DNA of 64,000 bases from Megachile rotundata. Lineage: Eukaryota; Arthropoda; Insecta; Hymenoptera; Megachilidae. Shown piece after piece: positions 45,446-60,485 of the stretch. How positions within the stretch are numbered: position 1 is the stretch's first letter; the number at the start of each line of letters is the position of its first letter. Below the pieces are notes generated by a model. The model was given only the letters and a program-made list of their open reading frames with translations, had not been told where the DNA came from and made no database searches. Location of the stretch: the NCBI RefSeq assembly GCF_050947335.1, contig NC_134991.1:124001-188000 (forward strand). The letters run 5' to 3'. A program made the translations under genes and the position numbers.

Positions 45446-45917
45446 ACACACTCTCAATCACGCAATCCCAGTCACACAATCCCAATTACACAATCATAAT
45501 CACACAATCACAATCTCACAATCACAATCACACAATCAGAATCACAGAATCACACAATCGCAATCACACAATCGCAATCACACAATCGCAATCACACAAC
45601 CGCAATCACACAACCACAATCACACAACCACAATCATACAACCACAATCACACAACCACAATCACACAACCACAATCACACAACCACAATCATACAACCA
45701 CAATCACATAATCACAATCACACACTCTCAACCACACAATCACAATGACACAATCACACAATTGCAATCACACAATCGCAATCACACTATCGCAGTCACA
45801 CAATCGCAGTCGCACAATCACAGTCGCACAATCACAGTCGCACAATCACAGTCACACAATCACAGTCACACAATCACAGTCACACAATCACAGTCACACA
45901 ATCACAGTCACACAATT
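45446..45917 (+). repeat. I3b-S14C-I4 cassette
   Basis: I3b 45461, I4 ATG 45745 (284 bp), ending in ACACAATT. Confidence 0.9.
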
Positions 45918-47029
45918 ACACAATCACACAATCACACAATCACTCAATCACACAATCACACAGTCACACAATCACACAATCACACAATCACACAAACACA
46001 CAATCACACAATCACACAACCACGCAATCACGCAACCAGGCAATCACGCAATCACGCAATCACACAATCACGCAATCACACAATCACACAATCACACAAT
46101 CACACAATCACACAATCAAACAATCACACAATCACACAATCACACAATCACACAATCACACAATCACACAATCACACAATCTCACAATCACACAATCACA
46201 CAATCACACAATCACACAATCACACAATCACACAATCACACAATCACACAATCACACAACCACACAATCACGCAACCAGGCAATCACGCAATCACGCAAT
46301 CACGCAATCACGCAATCACGCAATCACTCAATCACACAATCACACAGTCACACAATCACACAATCACACAATCACAATCACACAATCACAATCACAATCA
46401 CACAATCACAATCACACAATCACAATCACACAATCACAATCACACAATCACAATCACACAATCACAATCACACAATCACAATCACACAATCACAATCACA
46501 CAATCACAATCACACAATCAAAATCACACAATCACAATCACACAATCACAATCACACAATCACAATCACACAATCACAATCACACAATCACAATCACACA
46601 ATCACAATCACACAATCACAATCACACAATCACAATCACACAATCACAATCACACAATCACAATCACACAATCACAATCACACAATCACAATCACACAAT
46701 CACAATCACACAATCACAATCACACAATCACAATCACACAATCACAGAATCACAATCACACAATCACAATCACACAATCACACAATCACACAATCACACA
46801 ATCACACAATCACACAATCACACAGTCGCACAATCACACAATCGCACAATCACACAATCACACAATCACACAATCACACAATCACACAATCACACAATCA
46901 CACAATCACACAATCACACAATCACACAATCACACAATCACACAATCACACAATCACACAATCACACAATCACACAATCACACAATCACACAATCACAAT
47001 CACACAATCACAATCACAAAATCACAATC
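45918..47029 (+). repeat. S8/S8G joined out of order to S14, then S8
   Basis: The S8/S8G part follows the 30192 pattern up to the second ACACAGTC near 46358. It then jumps at about 46370 into S14 with an AAAATC variant near 46518. The expected ACACAAAC, third S8G patch and N are absent. S8 runs from about 46745 to I3b. Confidence 0.86.
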
Positions 47030-47501
47030 ACACACTCTCAATCACGCAATCCCAGTCACACAATCCCAATTACACAATCATAATCACACAATCACAATCT
47101 CACAATCACAATCACACAATCAGAATCACAGAATCACACAATCGCAATCACACAATCGCAATCACACAATCGCAATCACACAACCGCAATCACACAACCA
47201 CAATCACACAACCACAATCATACAACCACAATCACACAACCACAATCACACAACCACAATCACACAACCACAATCATACAACCACAATCACATAATCACA
47301 ATCACACACTCTCAACCACACAATCACAATGACACAATCACACAATTGCAATCACACAATCGCAATCACACTATCGCAGTCACACAATCGCAGTCGCACA
47401 ATCACAGTCGCACAATCACAGTCGCACAATCACAGTCACACAATCACAGTCACACAATCACAGTCACACAATCACAGTCACACAATCACAGTCACACAAT
47501 T
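47030..47501 (+). repeat. I3b-S14C-I4 cassette
   Basis: I3b 47045, I4 ATG 47329, ending in ACACAATT. Only 1584 bp after the previous I3b because of the deletion-like join before it. Confidence 0.9.
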
Positions 47502-48679
47502 ACACAATCACACAATCACACAATCACTCAATCACACAATCACACAGTCACACAATCACACAATCACACAATCACACAAACACACAATCACACAATCACA
47601 CAACCACGCAATCACGCAACCAGGCAATCACGCAATCACGCAATCACACAATCACGCAATCACACAATCACACAATCACACAATCACACAATCACACAAT
47701 CAAACAATCACACAATCACACAATCACACAATCACACAATCACACAATCACACAATCACACAATCTCACAATCACACAATCACACAATCACACAATCACA
47801 CAATCACACAATCACACAATCACACAATCACACAATCACACAACCACACAATCACGCAACCAGGCAATCACGCAATCACGCAATCACGCAATCACGCAAT
47901 CACGCAATCACTCAATCACACAATCACACAGTCACACAATCACACAATCACACAATCACACAAACACACAATCACACAATCACACAACCACGCAATCACG
48001 CAACCAGGCAATCACGCAATCACGCAATCACACAATCACGCAATCACACAATCAAACAATCACACAATCAAACAATCACACAATCACACAATCACACAAT
48101 CACACAATGACACAATCACACAATCACAATCACACAATCAAACAATCACACAATCACACAATCACACAATCACACAATCACACAATCACACAATCACACA
48201 ATCACACAATCACAATCACACAATCACAATCACACAATCACAATCACACAATCACAATCACACAATCACAATCACACAATCACAATCACAATCACACAAT
48301 CACACAATCACAATCACACAATCACAATCACACAATCACAATCACACAATCACAATCACACAATCACAATCACACAATCACAATCACACAATCACAATCA
48401 CACAATCACAATCACACAATCACAATCACACAATCACAATCACACAATCACAATCACACAATCACAATCACACAATCACAATCACACAATCACAATCACA
48501 CAATCACAATCACACAATCACAATCACACAATCACAATCACACAATCACAATCACACAATCACAATCACACAATCACAATCACACAATCACAATCACACA
48601 ATCACAATCACACAATCACAATCACACAATCACAATCACACAATCACAATCACACAATCACAATCACACAATCACAATC
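47502..48679 (+). repeat. S8/S8G with N, then S14
   Basis: Complete version of the 30192 pattern: two trios and three S8G patches, N (ATG 48107), then about 33 14-mers with an irregular 6/8 stretch near 48290-48305. Confidence 0.87.
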
Positions 48680-48855
48680 ACACACTCTCAATCACACAAT
48701 CACAATGACACAATCACACAATTGCAATCACACAATCGCAATCACACTATCGCAGTCACACAATCGCAGTCGCACAATCACAGTCGCACAATCACAGTCA
48801 CACAATCACAGTCACACAATCACAGTCACACAATCACAGTCACACAATCACAGTC
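48680..48855 (+). repeat. I4 island on its own
   Basis: I4 (ATG 48705) is reached directly from S14 with no I2 before it and no I3a after it. It is flanked by S8 with another N. Confidence 0.88.
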
Positions 48856-49747
48856 ACACAATCACACAATCACACAATCACACAATCACACAATCACACA
48901 ATCACACAATCACACAATCACACAATCACACAATCACACAATCACACAATCACACAATCAAACAATCACACAATCACACAATCACACAATCACACAATGA
49001 CACAATCACACAATCACAATCACACAATCACACAATCACACAATCACACAATCACACAATCACACAATCACACAATCACAATCACACAATCACAATCACA
49101 CAATCACAATCACACAATCACAATCACACAATCACAATCACAATCACACAATCACAATCACACAATCACAATCACACAATCACAATCACACAATCACAAT
49201 CACACAATCACAATCACACAATCACAATCACACAATCACAATCACACAATCACAATCACACAATCACAATCACACAATCACAATCACACAATCACAATCA
49301 CACAATCACAATCACACAATCAAAATCACACAATCACAATCACACAATCACAATCACACAATCACAATCACACAATCACAATCACACAATCACAATCACA
49401 CAATCACAATCACACAATCACAATCACACAATCACAATCACACAATCACAGAATCACAATCACAGAATCACAATCACACAATCACAATCACACAATCACA
49501 CAATCACACAATCACACAATCACACAATCACACAGTCGCACAATCACACAATCGCACAATCACACAATCACACAATCACACAATCACACAATCACACAAT
49601 CACACAATCACACAATCACACAATCACACAATCACACAATCACACAATCACACAATCACACAATCACACAATCACACAATCACACAATCACACAATCACA
49701 CAATCACACAATCACAATCACACAATCACAATCACAAAATCACAATC
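48856..49747 (+). repeat. S8 with N, S14, S8 linker
   Basis: N ATG 48997, S14 from about 49076 with a 6-mer slip near 49140 and AAAATC near 49321, two ACAGAATC modules near 49448-49470, then S8. Confidence 0.87.
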
Positions 49748-50939
49748 ACACACTCTCAATCACGCAATCCCAGTCACACAATCCCAATTACACAATCATA
49801 ATCACACAATCACAATCTCACAATCACAATCACACAATCAGAATCACAGAATCACACAATCGCAATCACACAATCGCAATCACACAATCGCAATCACACA
49901 ACCGCAATCACACAACCACAATCACACAACCACAATCATACAACCACAATCACACAACCACAATCACACAACCACAATCACACAACCACAATCATACAAC
50001 CACAATCACATAATCACAATCACACACTCTCAACCACACAATCACAATGACACAATCACACAATTGCAATCACACAATCGCAATCACACTATCGCAGTCG
50101 CACAATCACAGTCGCACAATCACAGTCGCACAATCACAGTCACACAATCACAGTCACACAATCACAGTCACACAATCACAGTCACACAATCACAGTCACA
50201 CAATTACACAATCACACACACTCAATCACACAATTGCAGTCACACAATCCCAAACCGACAATCCCAATCACACAATCACAATCACACAATCACACAATCA
50301 CAATCACACAATCACAATCACACACTCTCAATCACACAATCACAATGACACAATCACACAATTGCAATCACACAATCGCAATCACACTATCGCAGTCACA
50401 CAATCGCAGTCGCACAATCACAGTCGCACAATCACAGTCACACAATCACAGTCACACAATCACAGTCACACAATCGCAGTCACACAATCACAGTCACACA
50501 ATCACACAATCACACAATCACACAATCACAATCACACAATCACAATCACAAAATCACAATCACACACTCTCAATCACGCAATCCCAGTCACACAATCCCA
50601 ATTACACAATCACAAACACACAATCACAATCTCACAATCACAATCACAATCACACAATCAGAATCACAGAATCACACAATTGCAATCACACAATCGCAAT
50701 CACACAATCGCAATCACACAATCGCAATCACACAACCGCAATCACACAACCACAATCACACAACCACAATCACACAACCACGATCACACAACCACGATCA
50801 CACAACCACCATCACACAACCACAATCACACAACCACAATCACACAACCACAATCACACAACCACAATCACACAACCACAATCACACAACCACAATCACA
50901 CAACCACAAAAACACAACCACAATCACACAACCACAATC
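49748..50939 (+). repeat. Cassette I3b-S14C-I4-I2-I4-I3a-S14C
   Basis: I3b 49763, I4 ATG 50047 (one GCAGTC module fewer), I2 core 50249, I4 ATG 50345, I3a 50577 with a 6-mer slip near 50645. S14C 50730-50939 is 15 units, with an ACAAAA unit near 50906 and no ACACACCC. Confidence 0.9.
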
Positions 50940-51893
50940 ACACAATCACAATCACACAATCACAATCACACAATCACAATCACACAATCACAATCACACA
51001 ATCACAATCACACAATCACAATCACACAATCACAATCACACAATCACAATCACACAATCACAATCACACAATCACAATCACACAATCACAATCACACAAT
51101 CACAATCACACAATCACAATCACACAATCACAATCACACAATCACAATCACACAATCACAATCACACAATCACAATCACACAATCACAATCACACAATCA
51201 CAATCACACAATCGCAATCACACAATCACAGAATCACAATCACACAATCACAATCACACAATCACACAATCACACAATCACACAATCACACAATCACACA
51301 ATCACAGAATCACAATCACACAATCACAATCACACAATCACACAATCACACAATCACACAATCACACAATCACACAGTCGCACAATCACACAATCGCACA
51401 ATCACACAATCACACAATCACACAATCACACAATCACACAATCACACAATCACACAATCACACAATCACACAATCACACAATCACACAATCACACAATCA
51501 CACAATCACACAATCACACAATCACACAATCACACAATCACACAATCACACAATCACACAATCACACAATCACACAATCACACAATCACACAATCACACA
51601 ATCACACAATCACACAATAACACAATCACACAATCACACAATCACACAATCACAAAATCACACAATCACACAATCACACAATCACACAATCACACAATCA
51701 CACAATCACACAATCACACAATCACAAAATCACACAATCACACAATCACACAATCAAACAATCACACAATCACACAATCACACAATCACACAATGACACA
51801 ATCACACAATCACAATCACACAATCACACAATCACACAATCACACAATCACACAATCACACAATCACAATCACACAATCACAATCACACAATC
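50940..51893 (+). repeat. S14 then long S8 with N
   Basis: About 20 14-mers with GCAATC near 51212, ACAGAATC twice (near 51228 and 51304), then S8 with GCACAATC near 51378-51400, an ACACAATA near 51612, ACAAAATC near 51652 and 51724, and N (ATG 51793). Confidence 0.87.
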
Positions 51894-52133
51894 TCAATCA
51901 CACAATCACACAATTGGAATCACACAATCGCAACCACACAAAAGCAGTCGCACAATCACAGTTGGACAATCGCAGCCGCGCAATCACAGTCACGCAATCA
52001 CAGTCACGCAATCACACAATTGCAATCACACAATCGCAATCACACTATCGCAGTCACACAATCGCAGTCACACAATCACAGTCGCACAATCACAATCACA
52101 CAATCACAATCACACAATCACAATCACACAATC
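51894..52133 (+). repeat. I1 island, TTGGAATC subfamily, copy 8
   Basis: 240 bp, with AAAAGCAG at 51940-51947. The extra change GTTGGACAAT near 51961 is shared only with the next two I1 copies; the ATACAATC end is lost. Confidence 0.92.
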
Positions 52134-52671
52134 ACACAATCACACAATCACACAATCACACAATCACAATCACACAATCACAATCACAAAATCACAATCA
52201 CACACTCTCAATCACGCAATCCCAGTCACACAATCCCAATTACACAATCATAATCACACAATCACAATCTCACAATCACAATCACACAATCAGAATCACA
52301 GAATCACACAATCGCAATCACACAATCGCAATCACACAATCGCAATCACACAACCGCAATCACACAACCACAATCACACAACCACAACCATACAACCACA
52401 ATCACACAACCACAATCACACAACCACAATCACACAACCACAATCATACAACCACAATCACATAATCACAATCACACACTCTCAACCACACAATCACAAT
52501 GACACAATCACACAATTGCAATCACACAATCGCAATCACACTATCGCAGTCACACAATCGCAGTCGCACAATCACAGTCGCACAATCACAGTCGCACAAT
52601 CACAGTCACACAATCACAGTCACACAATCACAGTCACACAATCACAGTCACACAATCACAGTCACACAATT
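52134..52671 (+). repeat. I3b-S14C-I4 cassette
   Basis: I3b 52215 lies only about 80 bp after I1, with no S8G, S14 or I2 between. One ACAACC-ATACAACC step near 52386. I4 ATG 52499, ending in ACACAATT. Confidence 0.9.
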
Positions 52672-52937
52672 ACACAATCACACAATCACACAATCACTCA
52701 ATCACACAATCACACAGTCACACAATCACACAATCACACAATCACACAAACACACAATCACACAATCACACAACCACGCAATCACGCAACCAGGCAATCA
52801 CGCAATCACGCAATCACGCAATCACGCAATCACGCAATCACTTCAAACACGCAATCACGCAATCACGCAATCACGCAATCACGCAATCACGCAATCACGC
52901 AATCACGCAATCACGCAACCACGCAATCAGGCAATCA
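52672..52937 (+). repeat. S8 to S8G with the 9-base module ACTTCAAAC
   Basis: Trio, then S8G. At 52840-52848 a 9-base module, ACTTCAAAC, interrupts the even-length modules and moves the start of all later modules from even to odd coordinates. It looks like ACTCAAAC with one extra T. Confidence 0.92.
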
Positions 52938-53908
52938 CAATCACACAATCACAATCACACAATCACAATCACACAATCACAATCACACAATCACAATCAC
53001 ACAATCACACAATCACACAATCACACAATCACACAATCACACAATCACACAATCACACAATCACACAATCACACAATCACACAATCACACAATCACACAA
53101 ACACACAATCACACAATCACACAATCACACAATAACACAATCACACAATCACACAATCACACAATCACGCAATCACGCAATCACGCAATCACGCAATCAC
53201 GCAATCACACAATCACGCAATCACACAATCACGCAATCACACAATCACACAATCACACAATCACACAATCACACAATCACACAATCACACAATCACACAA
53301 TCACACAATCTCACAATCACACAATCACACAATCACACAATCACACAATCACACAATCACACAATCACAATCACACAATCACAATCACACAATCTCAATC
53401 ACACAATCACACAATCACACAATCACACAATCACACAATCACACAATCACACAATCACACAATCACACAATCACACAATCACACAATCACACAATCACAC
53501 AATCACACAATCACACAATCACACAATCACACAATCACACAATCACACAATAACACAATCACACAATCACACAATCACACAATCACACAATCACACAATC
53601 ACACAATCACACAATCACACAATCACACAATCACACAATCACACAATCACACAATCACACAATCACACAATCACACAATCAAACAATCACACAATCACAC
53701 AATCACACAATCACACAATGACACAATCACACAATCACAATCACACAATCACACAATCACACAATCACACAATCACACAATCACACAATCACAATCACAC
53801 AATCACAATCACACAATCACAATCACACAATCACAATCACACAATCACAATCACACAATCACAATCACACAATCACAATCACACAATCACAATCACACAA
53901 TCACAATC
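52938..53908 (+). repeat. S8 with short S14 pieces and N
   Basis: Four to five 14-mers, then long S8 with an ACACAAAC near 53096, ACGCAATC modules near 53165-53240, a short S14 with TCAATC near 53393, an ACACAATA near 53546, N (ATG 53718) and about nine 14-mers. Confidence 0.87.
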
Positions 53909-55612
53909 ACACACTCTCAATCACACAATTGCAGTCACACAATCCCAAACCGACAATCCCAATCATACAATCACAATCACACAATCACACAATCACAATC
54001 ACACAATCACAATCACACAATCACAATCACACAATCACAATCACACAATCACAATCACACAATCACAATCACACAATCACAATCACACAATCACAATCAC
54101 ACAATCACAATCACACAATCACAATCACACAATCACAATCACACAATCACAATCACACAATCACAATCACACAATCACAATCACACAATCACAATCACAC
54201 AATCACAATCACACAATCACAATCACACAATCACAATCACACAATCACAATCACACAATCACAATCACACAATCACAATCACACAATCACAATCACACAA
54301 TCACAATCACACAATCACAATCACACAATCACAATCACACAATCACAATCACACAATCACAATCACACAATCACAATCACACAATCACAATCACACAATC
54401 ACAATCACACAATCACAATCACACAATCACAATCACACAATCACAATCACACAATCACAATCACACAATCACAATCACACAATCACAATCACACAATCAC
54501 AATCACACAATCACAATCACACAATCACAATCACACAATCACAATCACACAATCACAATCACACAATCACAATCACACAATCACAATCACACAATCACAA
54601 TCACACAATCACAATCACACACTCTCAATCACACAATCACAATGACACAATCACACAATTGCAATCACACAATCGCAATCACACTATCGCAGTCACACAA
54701 TCGCAGTCGCACAATCACAGTCGCACAATCACAGTCACACAATCACAGTCACACAATCACAGTCACACAATCACAGTCACACAATCACAGTCACACAATC
54801 ACACAATCACACAATCACACAATCACACAATCACACAATCACACAATCACACAATCACACAATCACACAATCACACAATCACACAATCAAACAATCACAC
54901 AATCACACAATCACACAATCACACAATGACACAATCACACAATCACAATCACACAATCACAATCACACACTCTCAATCACACAATCACAATGACACAATC
55001 ACACAATTGCAATCACACAATCGCAATCACACTATCGCAGTCACACAATCGCAGTCGCACAATCACAGTCGCACAATCACAGTCACACAATCACAGTCAC
55101 ACAATCACAGTCACACAATCGCAGTCACACAATCACAGTCACACAATCACACAATCACACAATCACACAATCACAATCACACAATCACAATCACAAAATC
55201 ACAATCACACACTCTCAATCACGCAATCCCAGTCACACAATCCCAATTACACAATCACAAACACACAATCACAATCTCACAATCACAATCACAATCACAC
55301 AATCAGAATCGCAGAATCACACAATTGCAATCACACAATCGCAATCACACAATCGCAATCACACAATCGCAATCACACAACCGCAATCACACAACCACAA
55401 TCACACAACCACAATCATACAACCACAATCACACAACCACGATCACACAACCACGATCACACAACCACAATCACACAACCACAATCACACAACCACAATC
55501 ACACAACCACAATCACACAACCACAATCACACAACCACAATCACACAACCACAATCACACAACCACAATCACACAACCACAATCACACAACCACAATCAC
55601 ACAACCACAATC
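53909..55612 (+). repeat. I2, long S14, I4, N, I4, I3a, S14C
   Basis: I2 core 53944, then about 45 perfect 14-mers to I4 (ATG 54642). S8 with N (ATG 54926), a second I4 (ATG 54990), I3a 55222 with a 6-mer slip near 55285 and GCAGAATC near 55308. S14C 55375-55612 is 17 units, the longest, without ACACACCC. Confidence 0.89.
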
Positions 55613-56434
55613 ACACAATCACAATCACACAATCACAATCACACAATCACAATCACACAATCACAATCACACAATCACAATCACACAATCACAATCACAC
55701 AATCACAATCACACAATCACAATCACACAATCACAATCACACAATCACAATCACACAATCACAATCACACAATCACAATCACACAATCACAATCACACAA
55801 TCACAATCACACAATCACAATCACACAATCACAATCACACAATCACAATCACACAATCACAATCACACAATCACAATCACACAATCACAATCACACAATC
55901 ACAATCACACAATCACAATCACACAATCACAATCACACAATCACAATCACACAATCACAATCACACAATCACAATCACACAATCACAATCACACAATCAC
56001 AGAATCACAATCACACAATCACAATCACACAATCACACAATCACACAATCACACAATCACACAATCACACAATCACAGAATCACAATCACACAATCACAA
56101 TCACACAATCACACAATCACACAATCACACAATCACACAATCACACAGTCGCACAATCACACAATCGCACAATCACACAATCACACAATCACACAATCAC
56201 ACAATCACACAATCACACAATCACACAATCACACAATCACACAATCACACAATCACACAATCACACAATCACACAATCACACAATCACACAATCACACAA
56301 TCACACAATCACACAATCACACAATCACACAATCACACAATCACACAATCACACAATCACACAATCACACAATCACACAATAACACAATCACACAATCAC
56401 ACAATCACAATCACACAATCACAATCACACAATC
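55613..56434 (+). repeat. S14 then S8
   Basis: About 26 14-mers, two ACAGAATC modules, S8 with GCACAATC near 56150, an ACACAATA near 56375, then a direct join to short S14 and I1. The N seen before the other two late I1 copies is missing. Confidence 0.87.
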
Positions 56435-56674
56435 TCAATCACACAATCACACAATTGGAATCACACAATCGCAACCACACAAAAGCAGTCGCACAATCAC
56501 AGTTGGACAATCGCAGCCGCGCAATCACAGTCACGCAATCACAGTCACGCAATCACACAATTGCAATCACACAATCGCAATCACACTATCGCAGTCACAC
56601 AATCGCAGTCACACAATCACAGTCGCACAATCACAATCACACAATCACAATCACACAATCACAATCACACAATC
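56435..56674 (+). repeat. I1 island, TTGGAATC subfamily, copy 9
   Basis: 240 bp, with AAAAGCAG at 56481-56488; exactly 4541 bp after copy 8. Carries the GTTGGAC change. Confidence 0.92.
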
Positions 56675-57478
56675 ACACAATCACACAATCACACAATCAC
56701 ACAATCACAATCACACAATCACAATCACAAAATCACAATCACACACTCTCAATCACGCAATCCCAGTCACACAATCCCAATTACACAATCATAATCACAC
56801 AATCACAATCTCACAATCACAATCACACAATCAGAATCACAGAATCACACAATCGCAATCACACAATCGCAATCACACAATCGCAATCACACAACCGCAA
56901 TCACACAACCACAATCACACAACCACAACCATACAACCACAATCACACAACCACAATCACACAACCACAATCACACAACCACAATCATACAACCACAATC
57001 ACATAATCACAATCACACACTCTCAACCACACAATCACAATGACACAATCACACAATTGCAATCACACAATCGCAATCACACTATCGCAGTCACACAATC
57101 GCAGTCGCACAATCACAGTCGCACAATCACAGTCGCACAATCACAGTCACACAATCACAGTCACACAATCACAGTCACACAATCACAGTCACACAATCAC
57201 AGTCACACAATTACACAATCACACAATCACACAATCACTCAATCACACAATCACACAGTCACACAATCACACAATCACACAATCACACAAACACACAATC
57301 ACACAATCACACAACCACGCAATCACGCAACCAGGCAATCACGCAATCACGCAATCACGCAATCACGCAATCACGCAATCACTTCAAACACGCAATCACG
57401 CAATCACGCAATCACGCAATCACGCAATCACGCAATCACGCAATCACGCAATCACGCAACCACGCAATCAGGCAATCA
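56675..57478 (+). repeat. I3b-S14C-I4, S8, S8G with second ACTTCAAAC
   Basis: I3b 56756 and I4 ATG 57040, then S8 and S8G. ACTTCAAAC at 57381-57389 returns the module starts to even coordinates. Copy of 52134-52937 at offset 4541. Confidence 0.91.
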
Positions 57479-58485
57479 CAATCACACAATCACAATCACA
57501 CAATCACAATCACACAATCACAATCACACAATCACAATCACACAATCACACAATCACACAATCACACAATCACACAATCACACAATCACACAATCACACA
57601 ATCACACAATCACACAATCACACAATCACACAATCACACAAACACACAATCACACAATCACACAATCACACAATAACACAATCACACAATCACACAATCA
57701 CACAATCACGCAATCACGCAATCACGCAATCACGCAATCACGCAATCACACAATCACGCAATCACGCAATCACGCAATCACACAATCACACAATCACACA
57801 ATCACACAATCACACAATCACACAATCACACAATCACACAATCTCACAATCACACAATCACACAATCACACAATCACACAATCACACAATCACACAATCA
57901 CAATCACACAATCACAATCACACAATCTCAATCACACAATCACACAATCACACAATCACACAATCACACAATCACACAATCACACAATCACACAATCACA
58001 CAATCACACAATCACACAATCACACAATCACACAATCACACAATCACACAATCACACAATCACACAATCACACAATAACACAATCACACAATCACACAAT
58101 CACACAATCACACAATCACACAATCACACAATCACACAATCACACAATCACACAATCACACAATCACACAATCACACAATCACACAATCACACAATCACA
58201 CAATCACACAATCACACAATCACACAATCAAACAATCACACAATCACACAATCACACAATCACACAATGACACAATCACACAATCACAATCACACAATCA
58301 CACAATCACACAATCACACAATCACACAATCACACAATCACAATCACACAATCACAATCACACAATCACAATCACACAATCACAATCACACAATCACAAT
58401 CACACAATCACAATCACACAATCACAATCACACAATCACAATCACACAATCACAATCACACAATCACAATCACACAATCACAATC
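57479..58485 (+). repeat. S8 with short S14 pieces and N
   Basis: Copy of 52938-53908. Around 57755-57775 two modules read ACGCAATC where the first and third copies read ACACAATC. N ATG 58267, then about 11 14-mers. Confidence 0.88.
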
Positions 58486-59589
58486 ACACACTCTCAATCA
58501 CACAATTGCAGTCACACAATCCCAAACCGACAATCCCAATCATACAATCACAATCACACAATCACACAATCACAATCACACAATCACAATCACACAATCA
58601 CAATCACACAATCACAATCACACAATCACAATCACACAATCACAATCACACAATCACAATCACACAATCACAATCACACAATCACAATCACACAATCACA
58701 ATCACACAATCACAATCACACAATCACAATCACACAATCACAATCACACAATCACAATCACACAATCACAATCACACAATCACAATCACACAATCACAAT
58801 CACACAATCACAATCACACAATCACAATCACACAATCACAATCACACAATCACAATCACACAATCACAATCACACAATCACAATCACACAATCACAATCA
58901 CACAATCACAATCACACAATCACAATCACACAATCACAATCACACAATCACAATCACACAATCACAATCACACAATCACAATCACACAATCACAATCACA
59001 CAATCACAATCACACAATCACAATCACACAATCACAATCACACAATCACAATCACACAATCACAATCACACACTCTCAATCACACAATCACAATGACACA
59101 ATCACACAATTGCAATCACACAATCGCAATCACACTATCGCAGTCACACAATCGCAGTCGCACAATCACAGTCGCACAATCACAGTCACACAATCACAGT
59201 CACACAATCACAGTCACACAATCACAGTCACACAATCACAGTCACACAATCACACAATCACACAATCACACAATCACACAATCACACAATCACACAATCA
59301 CACAATCACACAATCACACAATCACACAATCAAACAATCACACAATCACACAATCACACAATCACACAATGACACAATCACACAATCACAATCACACAAT
59401 CACAATCACACACTCTCAATCACACAATCACAATGACACAATCACACAATTGCAATCACACAATCGCAATCACACTATCGCAGTCACACAATCGCAGTCG
59501 CACAATCACAGTCGCACAATCACAGTCACACAATCACAGTCACACAATCACAGTCACACAATCGCAGTCACACAATCACAGTCACACAA
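58486..59589 (+). repeat. I2, S14, I4, N, I4
   Basis: I2 core 58521, S14, I4 ATG 59093 (572 bp, nine 14-mers fewer than in the first copy), N ATG 59369, second I4 ATG 59433. The I3a-S14C-S14 stretch that follows in the first copy is absent here. Confidence 0.89.
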
Positions 59590-60245
59590 TCACACAATCA
59601 CACAATCACACAATCACACAATCACACAATCACACAATCACACAATCACAGAATCACAATCACACAATCACAATCACACAATCACACAATCACACAATCA
59701 CACAATCACACAATCACACAGTCGCACAATCACACAATCGCACAATCACACAATCACACAATCACACAATCACACAATCACACAATCACACAATCACACA
59801 ATCACACAATCACACAATCACACAATCACACAATCACACAATCACACAATCACACAATCACACAATCACACAATCACACAATCACACAATCACACAATCA
59901 CACAATCACACAATCACACAATCACACAATCACACAATCACACAATCACACAATCACACAATAACACAATCACACAATCACACAATCACACAATCACAAA
60001 ATCACACAATCACACAATCACACAATCACACAATCACACAATCACACAATCACACAATCACACAATCACAAAATCACACAATCACACAATCACACAATCA
60101 AACAATCACACAATCACACAATCACACAATCACACAATGACACAATCACACAATCACAATCACACAATCACACAATCACACAATCACACAATCACACAAT
60201 CACACAATCACACAATCACAATCACACAATCACAATCACACAATC
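59590..60245 (+). repeat. S8 array with N
   Basis: S8 with ACAGAATC near 59648, GCACAATC near 59720-59740, an ACACAATA near 59956, ACAAAATC near 59996 and 60068, N (ATG 60137) and short S14. Closely matches 51300-51893. Confidence 0.88.
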
Positions 60246-60485
60246 TCAATCACACAATCACACAATTGGAATCACACAATCGCAACCACACAAAAGCAGT
60301 CGCACAATCACAGTTGGACAATCGCAGCCGCGCAATCACAGTCACGCAATCACAGTCACGCAATCACACAATTGCAATCACACAATCGCAATCACACTAT
60401 CGCAGTCACACAATCGCAGTCACACAATCACAGTCGCACAATCACAATCACACAATCACAATCACACAATCACAATCACACAATC
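60246..60485 (+). repeat. I1 island, TTGGAATC subfamily, copy 10
   Basis: 240 bp, with AAAAGCAG at 60292-60299; 3811 bp after copy 9. Carries the GTTGGAC change. Confidence 0.92.

Noticed and set aside
186..60485. I1 islands as inserted mobile elements
   Set aside because: They lack terminal repeats, target duplications and coding capacity, and every base fits diverged 8/6 modules, so they are mutated satellite.
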